DNA from: Halostella pelagica
GTDB lineage: Archaea > Halobacteriota > Halobacteria > Halobacteriales > Natronoarchaeaceae
Direction: 5' to 3'
DNA: 64,000 nt
NCBI GenBank assembly: GCA_005954745.1
Contig: CP040678.1
Location: 2,728,001 to 2,792,000 of the forward strand
The translations under genes were made by a program, and so were the position numbers. The notes under the pieces were generated by a model, which was not told where the DNA came from, made no database searches, and worked only from the letters and a program-made list of their open reading frames with translations. Positions 1-8,148 of the stretch are shown one piece after another (positions within the stretch are counted from its first letter, which is position 1; every line of letters begins with the position of its first letter).

Positions 1-48
1 ACTCGGTCGAAAGATCGCCTTATCGGCGGAACCGAGTCGTGATCTTTT
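1..48 (+). terminator. Nested stem-loop with T-run at window start
   Basis: A 7-bp outer inverted repeat (ACTCGGT at 1-7, ACCGAGT at 31-37) encloses an inner 4-bp stem (CGCC at 16-19, GGCG at 25-28). TCTTTT follows at 43-48. It is most simply the terminator of a gene lying left of the window, read on the plus strand. It could instead be the 3' end of a structured RNA. Confidence 0.4.
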
Positions 49-72
49 CCCGCTACAGTGCATGCGGAGCGT

Positions 73-261
73 ATGTCGGGTCGACACACGGAAGAACAGA
101 CGCTCCAGGTCGTCGGCGCCGCCGCCGTCGTCGTCGGACTCGTCGGACTGGCCGTCTTCGGTCTGGAGTTCGGCCCTACCGGGGCCCGCGTGCTGACCGT
201 ACTCGGCGTCGCCGTCGCCGCGGTTGCCGTGGTGGTGGCCGTCCTGTTGCGGGTCGATTAA
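73..261 (+). CDS. Small two-helix membrane protein (62 aa)
   Basis: This 62-aa protein has a short polar start ([10 protein letters not shown]) and two strongly hydrophobic stretches, at about residues 11-31 and 37-59, so it is predicted to be a helical-hairpin membrane protein. I do not recognise a family. An in-frame ATG at 58 would add five residues; 73 is preferred because MSGRHTEE looks like a typical haloarchaeal start. Its stop overlaps the pyrE stop on the other strand by 4 nt, so the two genes converge. No function can be assigned. Confidence 0.6.
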   Translation: MSGRHTEEQTLQVVGAAAVVVGLVGLAVFGLEFGPTGARVLTVLGVAVAAVAVVVAVLLRVD

Positions 262-782
262 TCCTGTTCTGCCAGCAGTTCCTCGGCGGTGACGAGCGAC
301 TCCAGTTCGACGCCGGCGTCGGCGAGGTTCTCCCGGCCGCCCTCCTGACGGTCGACGACGACCAGGGCGCGGTTCACCGTCGCGCCCGCGTCGCGGAGCG
401 CCTCGACCGCGTCGACGGCGCTTTGCCCCGTCGTGGCGATGTCCTCTATCACGACGACTTCCTCGCCCTCCGTCAGGTCGCCCTCGACGAGGTTGGCCGT
501 GCCGTACTCCTTCTGTTGCTTCCGCGCGATGACGTAGGGGGTGCCGGATTTGACCGCCGTCACGGCGACCAGCGGGACGCCGCCAAGCGCCACGCCGCCT
601 AGCTTCGCGGCGTCGACCCGCTCGGCGAACGCCTCCGCGATCAGTTCGAGACAGCGTGGGTCCGTCTCGAAGAGGTACTTGTCGACGTAGTAGTCGCTCG
701 TCCCGCCGTGAGAGAGTTCGAACTCGCCGAACTTCACGGCGTCTGCGTCCCGCAGCGCCTCGATGAGTTCCGCGTTGGCCAT
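258..782 (-). CDS. pyrE: Orotate phosphoribosyltransferase
   Basis: PyrE transfers orotate to PRPP to make orotidine 5'-phosphate in de novo pyrimidine synthesis, in the cytosol. The 174-aa length is normal for the archaeal enzyme. The PRPP-binding signature [11 protein letters not shown] lies at residues 109-119, and KQQKEYG at about 88-94 is the catalytic-loop lysine region. It starts at [10 protein letters not shown]. The gene stands alone, convergent with a small membrane protein and followed upstream by carS on the same strand after about 150 nt. Family assignment is confident. Confidence 0.95.
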   Translation of the reverse strand: MANAELIEALRDADAVKFGEFELSHGGTSDYYVDKYLFETDPRCLELIAEAFAERVDAAKLGGVALGGVPLVAVTAVKSGTPYVIARKQQKEYGTANLVEGDLTEGEEVVVIEDIATTGQSAVDAVEALRDAGATVNRALVVVDRQEGGRENLADAGVELESLVTAEELLAEQD

Positions 783-935
783 ACGCGAGCAAGCGCGGCG
801 ACGGGGCTTAAGCGCCGTGGAACGGAGCGAGAACGATCAGCGGACAAATGGCCGTGCTATCGTTCGCGAGCGACGCGAGGCGACGAAGTCCCCTCGGAAC
901 GGCCGAACGGGCGGCATTTTTTGGCAGAAAGTCGT

Positions 936-1481
936 TTACCACGGCTCGTTTTTCAGCCCCAACCAGTATGCGGCGACGTTCGTCGTCACGTGCAGTATCG
1001 GCGTGAGAACCAGAACGACGGCCAACACGGGAAGCGTGAAGGTGTCCATCGCCCAGTCGAACGCGCCGAGAAACGTCAACAGGAGCGCTCCGACGGCGAA
1101 ATCAAGCTGGTCGAGACCGGGGAACGCGGCCCCGCGCTGGCGGCCGGTGCGGCGCTTGAGGAACGAGGCACCGATGTCGCCGAGCATGGCCCCGAGCGGC
1201 AACGCGACGACCGCTGCCGGCGGGAACGTGGGGAGGGAAACGTCAAGCGTCGCTCCGACTTCGCCGGCGGATGCCGAGAGGACGAGCGCCAGGACGGCAC
1301 CGACAAGCGTCCCGAAGAGGGTACCGCGCCAGGTTTTCCCGTCGCCGAGGATCCGGCGACCGTCCCACGTACGCCCGCCGTCTATCGGTTTCCCGCCGCC
1401 GGCGAGCACCGCGACGTTGTTCGGGACGTACGCAGGGAGCATGACCCAGAACGCCACGACAACACTCTCGAATATGTCCAT
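936..1481 (-). CDS. carS: CDP-archaeol synthase
   Basis: CarS (formerly DUF46) activates digeranylgeranylglyceryl phosphate with CTP to give CDP-archaeol, the precursor of archaeal phospholipid head groups, at the membrane. The 181-aa protein has about five hydrophobic segments. It carries the family's N-terminal LPAYVPNNVAVL stretch and the polar motif GDGKTWRGTLFG at about residues 47-58, plus a second conserved loop, GAMLGDIGASFLKRR, at about 97-111. That is full length for the family. It is transcribed in the same direction as pyrE but separated from it, so it probably has its own promoter. Confidence 0.93.
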   Translation of the reverse strand: MDIFESVVVAFWVMLPAYVPNNVAVLAGGGKPIDGGRTWDGRRILGDGKTWRGTLFGTLVGAVLALVLSASAGEVGATLDVSLPTFPPAAVVALPLGAMLGDIGASFLKRRTGRQRGAAFPGLDQLDFAVGALLLTFLGAFDWAMDTFTLPVLAVVLVLTPILHVTTNVAAYWLGLKNEPW

Positions 1482-1650
1482 ACGCGCCGACAGGATTCCG
1501 CGGGTCTTAATGCACCGTGGTTTCCGTAGAAGGGAACCGACAGCGGATTCGATGTGGAGGCTCGTCGGCTGACAGGATGAGAAACGACACAGCCACCGGT
1601 CTCGGCGTCACCGTCTGCGATTGACGTTGGGTCGGATGGAGCATTTGTAA

Positions 1651-1658
1651 TAAATTAA
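1651..1658 (+). promoter_or_regulatory. TATA-like box for proline dehydrogenase
   Basis: TAAATTAA stands in a short AT-rich island, about 26-33 nt before the ATG at 1684. This fits a haloarchaeal promoter giving a transcript with little or no leader. Confidence 0.5.
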
Positions 1659-1683
1659 AAGGGTCGGTGACCTACCCTCGACC

Positions 1684-2520
1684 ATGATCCCGCCGATAGC
1701 GAGCAAGTTTGTTGCGGGCGAGACGCCCGCGGCGGCTCTCGACCACTCCCGTCGCCTGAACGACAGAGATGTCGGAGCCATCCTGAACCTGCTCGGCGAA
1801 CATTACGACGAACCGGAAGCGGCGGCAAGCGACCGGGACGCGTATCTCGATCTGATAGACGACATCGCCCGCATCGACGGCGATATCTGTATCTCGGTCA
1901 AGCCGTCGCAGATCGGTCTGGACATCGGCGAAACGACGTTCAGGGAGAACCTCGAAGCTATCGTCGAACGCGCAGACGACCGAGGGGTGTTCGTCTGGGT
2001 CGACATGGAAGACCACACGACGACGGACACGACGCTCGACGCCTTCGAGGACTTCGCGCGCGAGTACGGCGGAGGCGTCGGAGTGTGCCTCCAGGCGAAT
2101 CTCAAACGAACGCTGGACGACGTCAAACGTCTTGCGGACGTTCCCGGGAAGGTCCGTCTCGTCAAAGGTGCGTACGACGAACCGGAAACGGTCGCCTACA
2201 CTGAGAAATCCCGGGTGAACGAAGCGTACCGAGACCTGTTGGAGTACGCGTTCGAACACTACGACGGCGGTATCGCCGTCGGGAGCCACGACCCGGAAAT
2301 GATCGACTACGCGCGCGACCTGCACGCGGAACACGGCACGGAGTTCGAAGTACAGATGCTGATGGGCGTCCGCGAGGACGCTCAGGACGACCTCGCCGAG
2401 GAGTACGAGGTCTGGCAGTACGTTCCGTACGGCGACAAGTGGATGTCCTACTTCTACCGTCGGGTGATGGAACGCAAGGAGAACCTCCTGTTCGCGCTTC
2501 GAGCGGTCGTCAGCGGGTGA
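1684..2520 (+). CDS. putA: Proline dehydrogenase
   Basis: This is an FAD-dependent proline dehydrogenase of the short, monofunctional type, oxidising proline to pyrroline-5-carboxylate. The 278-aa protein has the (beta/alpha)8 PRODH core, including SVKPSQIGLD at about 77-86 and LVKGAYDEPE at about 160-169. The C-terminal substrate-binding motif YVPYGDKWMSYFYRRVMER is at about 247-265, where the paired arginines contact proline. There is no aldehyde dehydrogenase domain or neighbouring P5C dehydrogenase, so the second step is encoded elsewhere. An AT-rich promoter precedes it. Confidence 0.9.
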   Translation: MIPPIASKFVAGETPAAALDHSRRLNDRDVGAILNLLGEHYDEPEAAASDRDAYLDLIDDIARIDGDICISVKPSQIGLDIGETTFRENLEAIVERADDRGVFVWVDMEDHTTTDTTLDAFEDFAREYGGGVGVCLQANLKRTLDDVKRLADVPGKVRLVKGAYDEPETVAYTEKSRVNEAYRDLLEYAFEHYDGGIAVGSHDPEMIDYARDLHAEHGTEFEVQMLMGVREDAQDDLAEEYEVWQYVPYGDKWMSYFYRRVMERKENLLFALRAVVSG

Positions 2521-2541
2521 AATCTAACTATTGTTACTATT

Positions 2542-2560
2542 TAGCACGATAACCGTGCTA
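2542..2560. terminator. Perfect 7-bp stem-loop after proline dehydrogenase
   Basis: TAGCACG (2542-2548) and CGTGCTA (2554-2560) form a perfect inverted repeat with a 5-nt loop, 22 nt beyond the putA stop codon. It is probably a transcription terminator, although there is no long T-run after it. It could also be an operator for the downstream gene. Confidence 0.4.
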
Positions 2561-2638
2561 CGGCACCGCTTCGTTACGCGACGGCACGGCTAGCAGGAAA
2601 CGAAAGGCCTGATAGTCCCCCGTGAGAATCCGAGAGAT

Positions 2639-3289
2639 ATGACCTCCTGGAAGCGGGACTTCGCAAGTGGACTCATCGTCCTCGTCCCCGTTCTCATCTC
2701 GGCGTACGTCATACGGTGGGTCTACGGTCTCGTGGCCTCCGTCACGCCCGAAGCGATCATCAAAGAGCAGATGCTGGCGGACTACGGCATCAGTACCGCA
2801 TACGCCGAACTGATCCGGGTGTTCGTCACCCTCCTCGTGTTCGTCGTCCTCGTGTTCGCTATCGGCTATCTGATGCGGACGGCCATCGGCGGCTTCTTCG
2901 AAGCGGCGGTCGACGACATGGCGAACCGCGTCCCCGGCCTCCGGGTGGTGTACAACGCGTCGAAGATGGCCGCCGAGACTGCACTCGGCGGTACCGAGGC
3001 GCTCCAGACGCCGGTGAAACTCGAACCGGTGCCGGGAATCCGGATGACGGCGTTCAAAACCGGCCGCGTGACCGACGACGGTCGCGAGATCATCTTCCTG
3101 CCCACGTCACCGAACATCACGACCGGATACGTCATCGAGATAGAGCCGGAGAACCTCACGGAGACCGACGAGCGCGTCGAGGAAGCGCTCACACGGATCC
3201 TGAGCGCCGGGTTCGGGGATTCCGACCAGAACAACAGCCGCGGCATCCCGATAGACGTCATCGAGCGGTCGGTGGACGACGACGACTAG
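2639..3289 (+). CDS. DUF502 family membrane protein
   Basis: This 216-aa membrane protein matches the DUF502 family. It has two transmembrane helices near the N-terminus (about residues 10-30 and 58-82), then a soluble domain with the family motif RVPGLRVVYNASKM at about 97-110 and a conserved FLPTSPNITTGYVIEI segment at about 151-166. The family occurs in bacteria, plants (LCV-like proteins) and haloarchaea; its biochemical role is not established. The C-terminus is acidic. It ends convergent to ilvE with a stem-loop between. Confidence 0.8.
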   Translation: MTSWKRDFASGLIVLVPVLISAYVIRWVYGLVASVTPEAIIKEQMLADYGISTAYAELIRVFVTLLVFVVLVFAIGYLMRTAIGGFFEAAVDDMANRVPGLRVVYNASKMAAETALGGTEALQTPVKLEPVPGIRMTAFKTGRVTDDGREIIFLPTSPNITTGYVIEIEPENLTETDERVEEALTRILSAGFGDSDQNNSRGIPIDVIERSVDDDD

Positions 3290-3302
3290 AAACGACCTGT
3301 CC

Positions 3303-3335
3303 CGCCTCGGGCGCACCGAAGGCACACCCGAGGCG
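3303..3335. terminator. 9-bp stem-loop between convergent genes
   Basis: CGCCTCGGG (3303-3311) and CCCGAGGCG (3327-3335) are perfect inverted repeats with a 15-nt loop. They sit between the stops of the DUF502 gene and ilvE, and probably act as a shared bidirectional terminator. Confidence 0.55.
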
Positions 3336-3378
3336 AAAGAAGGTCGGCGTTAGCAGGCACCCGGCGATGCAACAGCCG

Positions 3379-4308
3379 TTAGACGTAGTCGAACCACTCG
3401 TCGTACTTGTCGGTGCGGCGCTCGACGATGTCGAAGAACTCCTGTTGTATCTCTTCGGTGACGGGGCCGCGGGTTCCGGATCCGATCTCGACGTTGTCGA
3501 CCTTCCGGATCGGCGTGACCTCCGCCGCGGTCCCGGTGAAGAATAGTTCGTCGGCGGTGTTGAGTTCGCCACGCGAGATCGTCGCGTCGTCGTGGACGGT
3601 GTAGCCCAGATCCTCCGCGATGTCGATGACAGTCTGGCGCGTGATGCCGTCGAGGATGCTCTCCGAGAGTCCGGGCGTGTACAGTTCGTCGTCGCGAACC
3701 AAAAACAGGTTCTCGCCCGGGCCTTCGGCGACATCGCCCTCCTTGTTCAGAACGATAGCTTCGACGAAGCCGTTGCGGCGGGCCTCCTCGCCGGCCAGCA
3801 TGCTGTTTACGTACAGTCCGGTGGTCTTGGCGTTGGTCGGGATCTGGCTGGAGGCGTGTTTCCGCCACGAAGAGACCATCACCTCGACGCCGTTTTCCAG
3901 GGCGTCCTCGCCGAGATACGTCCCCCACGGCCAGCACGCGATGGCGACCTCGGTCGGACAGTCGCCCGGGCTAACGCCGAGGCTGTCGTACCCGTAGAAC
4001 GCGATAGGCCGGATATAACAGGATTCGAGGTTCTGCTCCCGGATCAGCGTTTCGGTCGCCTCGGTCAACTCCTCGCGAGAGAAACCGATCTCCATGTCGT
4101 ACGGTTTCGCGGACTCGTAGAAGCGGTCCAGATGTTCCTCCCAGCGGAAGATGGCGGGGCCGTTCTCCGTATCGTAACACCGGACGCCTTCGAAGATGCC
4201 CGTACCGTAGTGAAGCCCGTGCGTCAGGACGTGAATCTGGGCGTCGTCCCAGTCGACGAACTCGCCGTCCATCCAGATCGTGTCGACGTCGCCGAACGCG
4301 TCGCTCAT
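3379..4308 (-). CDS. ilvE: Branched-chain amino acid aminotransferase
   Basis: This is a class IV PLP-dependent transaminase that interconverts leucine, isoleucine or valine with their 2-oxo acids. The 309-aa length is typical. Visible landmarks are DGEFVDWDDA near residue 14, the PLP-lysine region NAKTTGLYVNSMLA at about 158-171, and GPGENLFLVRD at about 195-205, where the cofactor phosphate is bound. The start MSDAFGDVDTIWMDG fits haloarchaeal orthologues. The gene is not next to other ilv/leu genes. Roughly 460 bp of non-coding DNA, including an inverted-repeat element, lie upstream. Confidence 0.93.
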   Translation of the reverse strand: MSDAFGDVDTIWMDGEFVDWDDAQIHVLTHGLHYGTGIFEGVRCYDTENGPAIFRWEEHLDRFYESAKPYDMEIGFSREELTEATETLIREQNLESCYIRPIAFYGYDSLGVSPGDCPTEVAIACWPWGTYLGEDALENGVEVMVSSWRKHASSQIPTNAKTTGLYVNSMLAGEEARRNGFVEAIVLNKEGDVAEGPGENLFLVRDDELYTPGLSESILDGITRQTVIDIAEDLGYTVHDDATISRGELNTADELFFTGTAAEVTPIRKVDNVEIGSGTRGPVTEEIQQEFFDIVERRTDKYDEWFDYV

Positions 4309-4770
4309 CGACGGTCACCTCTCTTCGGTGCCGTGTTTCCAGTTCGAAATTGCTGTCCACGGGTGGCGCTTACGTCCCTGTGTGCCGAGTACATACCGGA
4401 GTCAAGGAAGCCATCCCTAAAGAGTGTTGACGGTCCGCGGTTCCGAGTCCGCTGTAGGTTACGTGTACAGTGCTCTCCGCTCGGATAGGGGATAGAGAGC
4501 GGTCTGAAAAGCGGGGTGAGCAGGGCATCTCGGGGTACAAAGTGAGTATCGTGCGCAGCGTCGCGGGAACTCTGATAGGGACTGTTGTACGTCAGTTCGG
4601 TAGTTCGCCGACCCCGTGTCGGCGAATACCGGCACACAGTTACAACAGTCCCTATGAAACCGTCAAGGAGTGTCCCAACCGAACGGGGATCAATATCCGC
4701 GTCTGAGGACACCAGAAGTGCGAGAACGACGACGAGTGCGTACCGTCGAGAGAGAACGATAAACGGCGAA
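4309..4770. other. 462-bp intergenic region upstream of ilvE
   Basis: This gap lies between the ilvE start (4308) and the ribB stop (4771), both on the minus strand. It holds the ilvE promoter, for which CTTTAG-like sequence near 4418 on the minus strand is the only TATA candidate I see, and one copy of the inverted-repeat element (4575-4655). The rest shows no convincing gene; the short open frames here have no family resemblance. Confidence 0.5.
4575..4655 (+). repeat. 81-bp inverted-repeat element, copy A
   Basis: A perfect 15-bp terminal inverted repeat, ATAGGGACTGTTGTA (4575-4589) against TACAACAGTCCCTAT (4641-4655), bounds an internal part with its own hairpin (CGCCGACCCCGTGTCGGCG). 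Two related copies lie at 6934-7010 and 9605-9671. The form fits a miniature inverted-repeat transposable element or a mobile stem-loop. There is no open reading frame for a transposase inside or nearby. Confidence 0.7.
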
Positions 4771-5439
4771 TCAGACGGAAGACCTGTGCAGTTGCTCGGC
4801 CAGTCGCTCCCCCTCGACGAACGGCGTTTCGGTCCGTCGGCCGTAGCCGCGGGCGTCCTCGGGGCTGAGCGCGTCGCCGGTTTCGTCGTCTAACATTTCG
4901 CAGACGACTGCCGCCGGCGTGCGGTCAGCGGCGAGCGCCAGCGCGACCGCGTATTCGGTGTGGCCGCGGCGGTCGGCCAGGAGGTCGGGGGCGGCCCGCA
5001 GCAGGTGAACGTGGCCGGGCGAGCGGAACGTCTCGGCGAAATCGACGCGTTCGGGGTCGGCGGCCGCCGCCGCGAGTTCGGTGATAGTCAGCGCGCGGTC
5101 GTTGTCCGTGATGCCCGTGTAGGTGTCGCGGTGGTTCACGGTCAGCGAGAACGACGACCGATCGTCGTAGCCGAGTTCGTGGTCGGCCGCGACGGGATGA
5201 TCGACTGCGGACGCGAAAAAGGGGAGGTCGAACGCTCGCGCGATGTCGTCGGACAGCGCGACGCAGACGAGACCACCGGCGTCGTTTCGCATGCGAGCCA
5301 CCGCCTCGGACGTGACGGCGTCGGCCGGGTAAACGATATCCGTCTCCCCCTCGCGGTCGGCGGCGTCGTGGATCAGAACGGGGTCGCCGGTTCGAAACGC
5401 TTCCACGGCGTTGTCGACTGCACTCTGGCGGCGACTCAT
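4771..5439 (-). CDS. ribB: 3,4-dihydroxy-2-butanone 4-phosphate synthase
   Basis: RibB converts ribulose 5-phosphate to dihydroxybutanone phosphate plus formate, giving the four-carbon unit of the riboflavin xylene ring. The protein is 222 aa from the start [10 protein letters not shown]. The acidic metal/substrate loop [13 protein letters not shown] is at about 29-41. A histidine-rich [21 protein letters not shown] segment lies near 140-160. The start codon overlaps the rbkR stop (ATGA), so it is translationally coupled to its regulator-kinase gene. The reading frame stays open farther upstream, but that region codes for RbkR in another frame. Confidence 0.9.
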   Translation of the reverse strand: MSRRQSAVDNAVEAFRTGDPVLIHDAADREGETDIVYPADAVTSEAVARMRNDAGGLVCVALSDDIARAFDLPFFASAVDHPVAADHELGYDDRSSFSLTVNHRDTYTGITDNDRALTITELAAAAADPERVDFAETFRSPGHVHLLRAAPDLLADRRGHTEYAVALALAADRTPAAVVCEMLDDETGDALSPEDARGYGRRTETPFVEGERLAEQLHRSSV

Positions 5440-6140
5440 GGTTCGGTCACGCTGATCGTCAGGTGGTCGTCGTCGTCCAGTCCGAGTTCGTCGCGCAACT
5501 TGATCGGCGCGATCAGTTCGATCTGGTCCTCGTCGTGATGGGTTCGCTCCGGGGTGATGATGTGACACTCCTCGTACCGCGTTCCGTCGGTGGTCTCGAT
5601 GGCGGCGGGGTAACAGATCGCCGGCCCGTACGTGCGTTCCTCGTCTTCCCACCCTTCGATCGGAATGGGGTCGAGCGACGCCATCGCGGACCGACGCCGC
5701 ACGCTCGCCTCGGTCAGGTCCACGTTGAGCGTCCCGGCGAACGGTTCATAGCCGAGGCGGTCGACGAACTGCTCCATGTACCCCGGCAGCGAGATGTAGT
5801 GGCGGCCTTCGCCCATCCCGCCCGTGACTGTTCCGGCGAGTTCGACCCCCGCATCGGCCTCGAAGATGCGTCGGTACTCCTCGTACTCGCCGCGGAGCGC
5901 GCGCTGTCCGGCGTCGGTGATAGCGACCCACTGCCCGTCAGAAACCGTGTCGCGTTCGACGTAGTTCTCGTCTTCGAGTCGCTGGAGACGCCGGGACGCG
6001 GTCTGGTTCGACGCGTCGAGGCGGTCCGCGAGCCCCGAACAGGACGTCTTGACCTCGCCGGCGAGTCCGCCGTCCAGTGCGAGAAGCTTCAGAACTGCGA
6101 GTTCGTCGTGTCCGACCGCCGCCGACGCTGCATCTGACAT
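5436..6140 (-). CDS. rbkR: CTP-dependent riboflavin kinase fused to winged-helix regulator
   Basis: The 234-aa protein joins a winged-helix DNA-binding domain (about residues 10-90, with helix-turn-helix [20 protein letters not shown]) to an archaeal riboflavin kinase domain (about 97-230). The kinase part has [19 protein letters not shown], the glycine-rich loop of the CTP-using enzyme, and FAGTLNVDL, where the flavin binds. The known family RbkR both makes FMN from riboflavin and regulates riboflavin genes. Coupling to ribB by an ATGA overlap fits this. Autoregulation is an inference. Confidence 0.9.
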   Translation of the reverse strand: MSDAASAAVGHDELAVLKLLALDGGLAGEVKTSCSGLADRLDASNQTASRRLQRLEDENYVERDTVSDGQWVAITDAGQRALRGEYEEYRRIFEADAGVELAGTVTGGMGEGRHYISLPGYMEQFVDRLGYEPFAGTLNVDLTEASVRRRSAMASLDPIPIEGWEDEERTYGPAICYPAAIETTDGTRYEECHIITPERTHHDEDQIELIAPIKLRDELGLDDDDHLTISVTEP

Positions 6141-6332
6141 ACGAGAACATACTTAGCCGTCGGTGATAAGCATATCGGAAGTGGAACGCATCCCAAATTT
6201 GGAACAGCGTACAACGGGACCGGAGTTGACCAGTTCGCGACGGGAACCGAATAGTCTCTGCCGAAACTGAGTCGAAGTCGTCTAGTCACCAGCGGGGGAA
6301 CTCCCTAAACGCACCGATCCAGTCCGGTGACC

Positions 6333-6345
6333 CCGCTAGCAGCGG
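6333..6345 (-). terminator. Short stem-loop after P19-like gene
   Basis: CCGCT and AGCGG form a 5-bp stem with a 3-nt loop directly beyond the TAA at 6347 on the minus strand. It is a likely terminator for the P19-like gene, but the stem is short and no T-run follows. Confidence 0.35.
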
Positions 6346-6346
6346 T

Positions 6347-6886
6347 TTACTCCTGACCGGTTTCGATTTCGACGTTCTCGAACGTCACTTCGACCGGTTC
6401 GGCGTATCTATCGCCGTTTTCTTGGTCATGGCGCATGTACGCCGGCGGGTCGACCTCGACGGTGATGTCGTACTCGCCGTCGCCGGGTACCTCGACGTTT
6501 TTCCCGTAGTGATGGAGGCCGGGATGCCAGACGAACGGGACTTCGAACGGTCCGACCGTCCCGCCGTCTTCCGGGTCGAGCGTCGCCCGGACGGTCAGTT
6601 CCGGGACGAACCGGCCGTCTGCGGCGTCCGTGACGGCGACCTCGAGGTGACAGTTCTCTTCCTCCGGTTCCGTCCACTCCAGGTCGCCGTCGTCACCGGG
6701 GACGTACATTCCCTCGGCCTCCTCCTGGGCGAATCCGACGACGTAGTCGTCAACGGTCCGCAGACCGCCGATTTCTGCGACCTCGTCTATCATGTAATCC
6801 AGTGCCCGGGTGTACGCCTCGCCCTCCGCTTTCGCTAATTCGAGTTGCCGTTCGTCGACCTCGTCGCTCGTGGTTTTCTCGCTCAT
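6347..6886 (-). CDS. P19/Tpd-like iron-copper binding domain protein
   Basis: The 179-aa protein resembles the P19/Tpd family, periplasmic metal-binding proteins that serve high-affinity iron uptake in bacteria such as Campylobacter. Similar features are the beta-sandwich segment LTVRATLDPEDGG, the motif HPGLHHYGKNV at about 121-131 (P19 has a DGPHYGANI-like stretch), a DITVEVDPP strand, a later MRH (about 151-153), and a C-terminal EPVEVTFENVEI strand. Unlike secreted P19 it has no signal peptide or lipobox; the N-terminus is charged and probably helical, so it should stay in the cytosol. No iron transporter gene is adjacent. Confidence 0.7.
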   Translation of the reverse strand: MSEKTTSDEVDERQLELAKAEGEAYTRALDYMIDEVAEIGGLRTVDDYVVGFAQEEAEGMYVPGDDGDLEWTEPEEENCHLEVAVTDAADGRFVPELTVRATLDPEDGGTVGPFEVPFVWHPGLHHYGKNVEVPGDGEYDITVEVDPPAYMRHDQENGDRYAEPVEVTFENVEIETGQE

Positions 6887-6933
6887 TGAACTCCGGTCGC
6901 CGTACCACGCCAGGCGGTAAAACGGTACGCGTC

Positions 6934-7010
6934 ATAGACTGCTGTCACTGTTTTCCGGTGTTTGCCGACCTGGCCGCCGAAATACCGAACTGACGTACAG
7001 CAGTTCCTCT
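6934..7010 (-). repeat. Inverted-repeat element, copy B
   Basis: ATAGACTGCTGTCA at the left and TACAGCAGTTCCTCT (6996-7010) at the right match the ends of copy A with a few changes. The inside shares ATACCGAACTGACGTAC with copy A read in the opposite direction, so the copies are truly related and inverted relative to each other. The right end touches the taw1 stop codon (7010-7012). Confidence 0.65.
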
Positions 7011-7987
7011 CAGTCGCCGACGACGGGGTCGCGCTCCCAGAAATCGCTCCCCTTCTGGAGTTTGGGGACCCAGGTGTCCTCGTCGCGAGCCAACAGCGCG
7101 ACGCGCGACTGCGGGACGCCGCGGATCTCGTCGTGGTCCGGCATGTGGGCCGCGACGTCCTCGGCGAACGCCATCACGTCCTCGTGGTCCGGCATCGAAT
7201 CGCGGTCGAGACGGCCCTGTGAGTGGCCGACGTGCATGTACGCTTTCAGTTCGACGAAGTCGGGGTCAGCGCGCCGATAGAACCCGGCGTACCAGTCCGG
7301 GTCCTTCATGTTCTGACCGTTGACGAGCGTCGTCCGGAGGACGGTTCGGGTGTCCTCTTTCTCGGCGAGTACGTCCATCGTGTCGACGAGACGCTCCCAG
7401 GCGTCGTCATCGACGGGCTTGACCACGTCGTCGAACGTGTGTCGCTCCGCGGCGTCGACGCTGACGTACAGCTGAGTCGGGTCACATCGGTCCAGCATCT
7501 CGGGTTTCGTCCCGTTGCTCACGAGGAACGTAGTGATGTCGCGGTCGTGGAACTCCTCGATGAGTTCCGGGAGGTACGGGTACAGCGATGGTTCGCCGTC
7601 CAGGCTGATAGCGACGTGACGTGGCTCCATCGCCTGCTCGAACACCTCGCGGGGCACCTCGTCGTTGCCGCCGAACCCGGAGAGCAGTTTCTTCTGGAGT
7701 TCGACGCTCGCGTCCGCGACGGCGGCGGGGTCGTCCCACTCGACGTCGCCGAGTTCGTACGCGTGCCCCGCGTGGTCCCGCCAGCAGAACACGCAGCGTT
7801 CGTTGCATTTGACGACCGGCGTCATCTGGATACAGCGGTGGGACTCGATGCCGTAGAACGCGTACTTGTAGCATTTCCCCTCGCCGCGCAGGGCGTTCGC
7901 CGTCCACCCGCAGGTCTGTGCCGCGGTGTGGTTCTCGCTGTGGTAGTCGGGATTCCCGACCTGTTTGGGCCCGTCCGAATCGCTCAT
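7010..7987 (-). CDS. taw1: tRNA 4-demethylwyosine synthase (Taw1/TYW1)
   Basis: Taw1 is a radical SAM enzyme that builds the tricyclic wyosine core on 1-methylguanosine-37 of tRNA-Phe, using pyruvate. The 325-aa protein has the radical SAM cluster CNERCVFC (Cys61, Cys65, Cys68). The extra upstream cysteines at 26, 39 and 52 are typical of the second Fe-S cluster of this family. SLDGEPSLYPYLPEL and FLVSNGTKPEML follow. The start MSDSDGPKQV at 7987 is preferred; the frame is open to 8089 but that part looks non-coding. A repeat element abuts its stop. Confidence 0.92.
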   Translation of the reverse strand: MSDSDGPKQVGNPDYHSENHTAAQTCGWTANALRGEGKCYKYAFYGIESHRCIQMTPVVKCNERCVFCWRDHAGHAYELGDVEWDDPAAVADASVELQKKLLSGFGGNDEVPREVFEQAMEPRHVAISLDGEPSLYPYLPELIEEFHDRDITTFLVSNGTKPEMLDRCDPTQLYVSVDAAERHTFDDVVKPVDDDAWERLVDTMDVLAEKEDTRTVLRTTLVNGQNMKDPDWYAGFYRRADPDFVELKAYMHVGHSQGRLDRDSMPDHEDVMAFAEDVAAHMPDHDEIRGVPQSRVALLARDEDTWVPKLQKGSDFWERDPVVGD

Positions 7988-8148
7988 TGGAGAAACGAAT
8001 GCGGTCGGACCTGAAACATCCTTTCCTCCCGTGGGACGTCTCGGAACGTTCTCCCCGCTCGAAAAATGAGACACGACACCAGATATCATGCTCTATAGGA
8101 ATAAAATCCTGTTCTTTAATTCACTCCAGTTATTAGCAGGAGACACAC

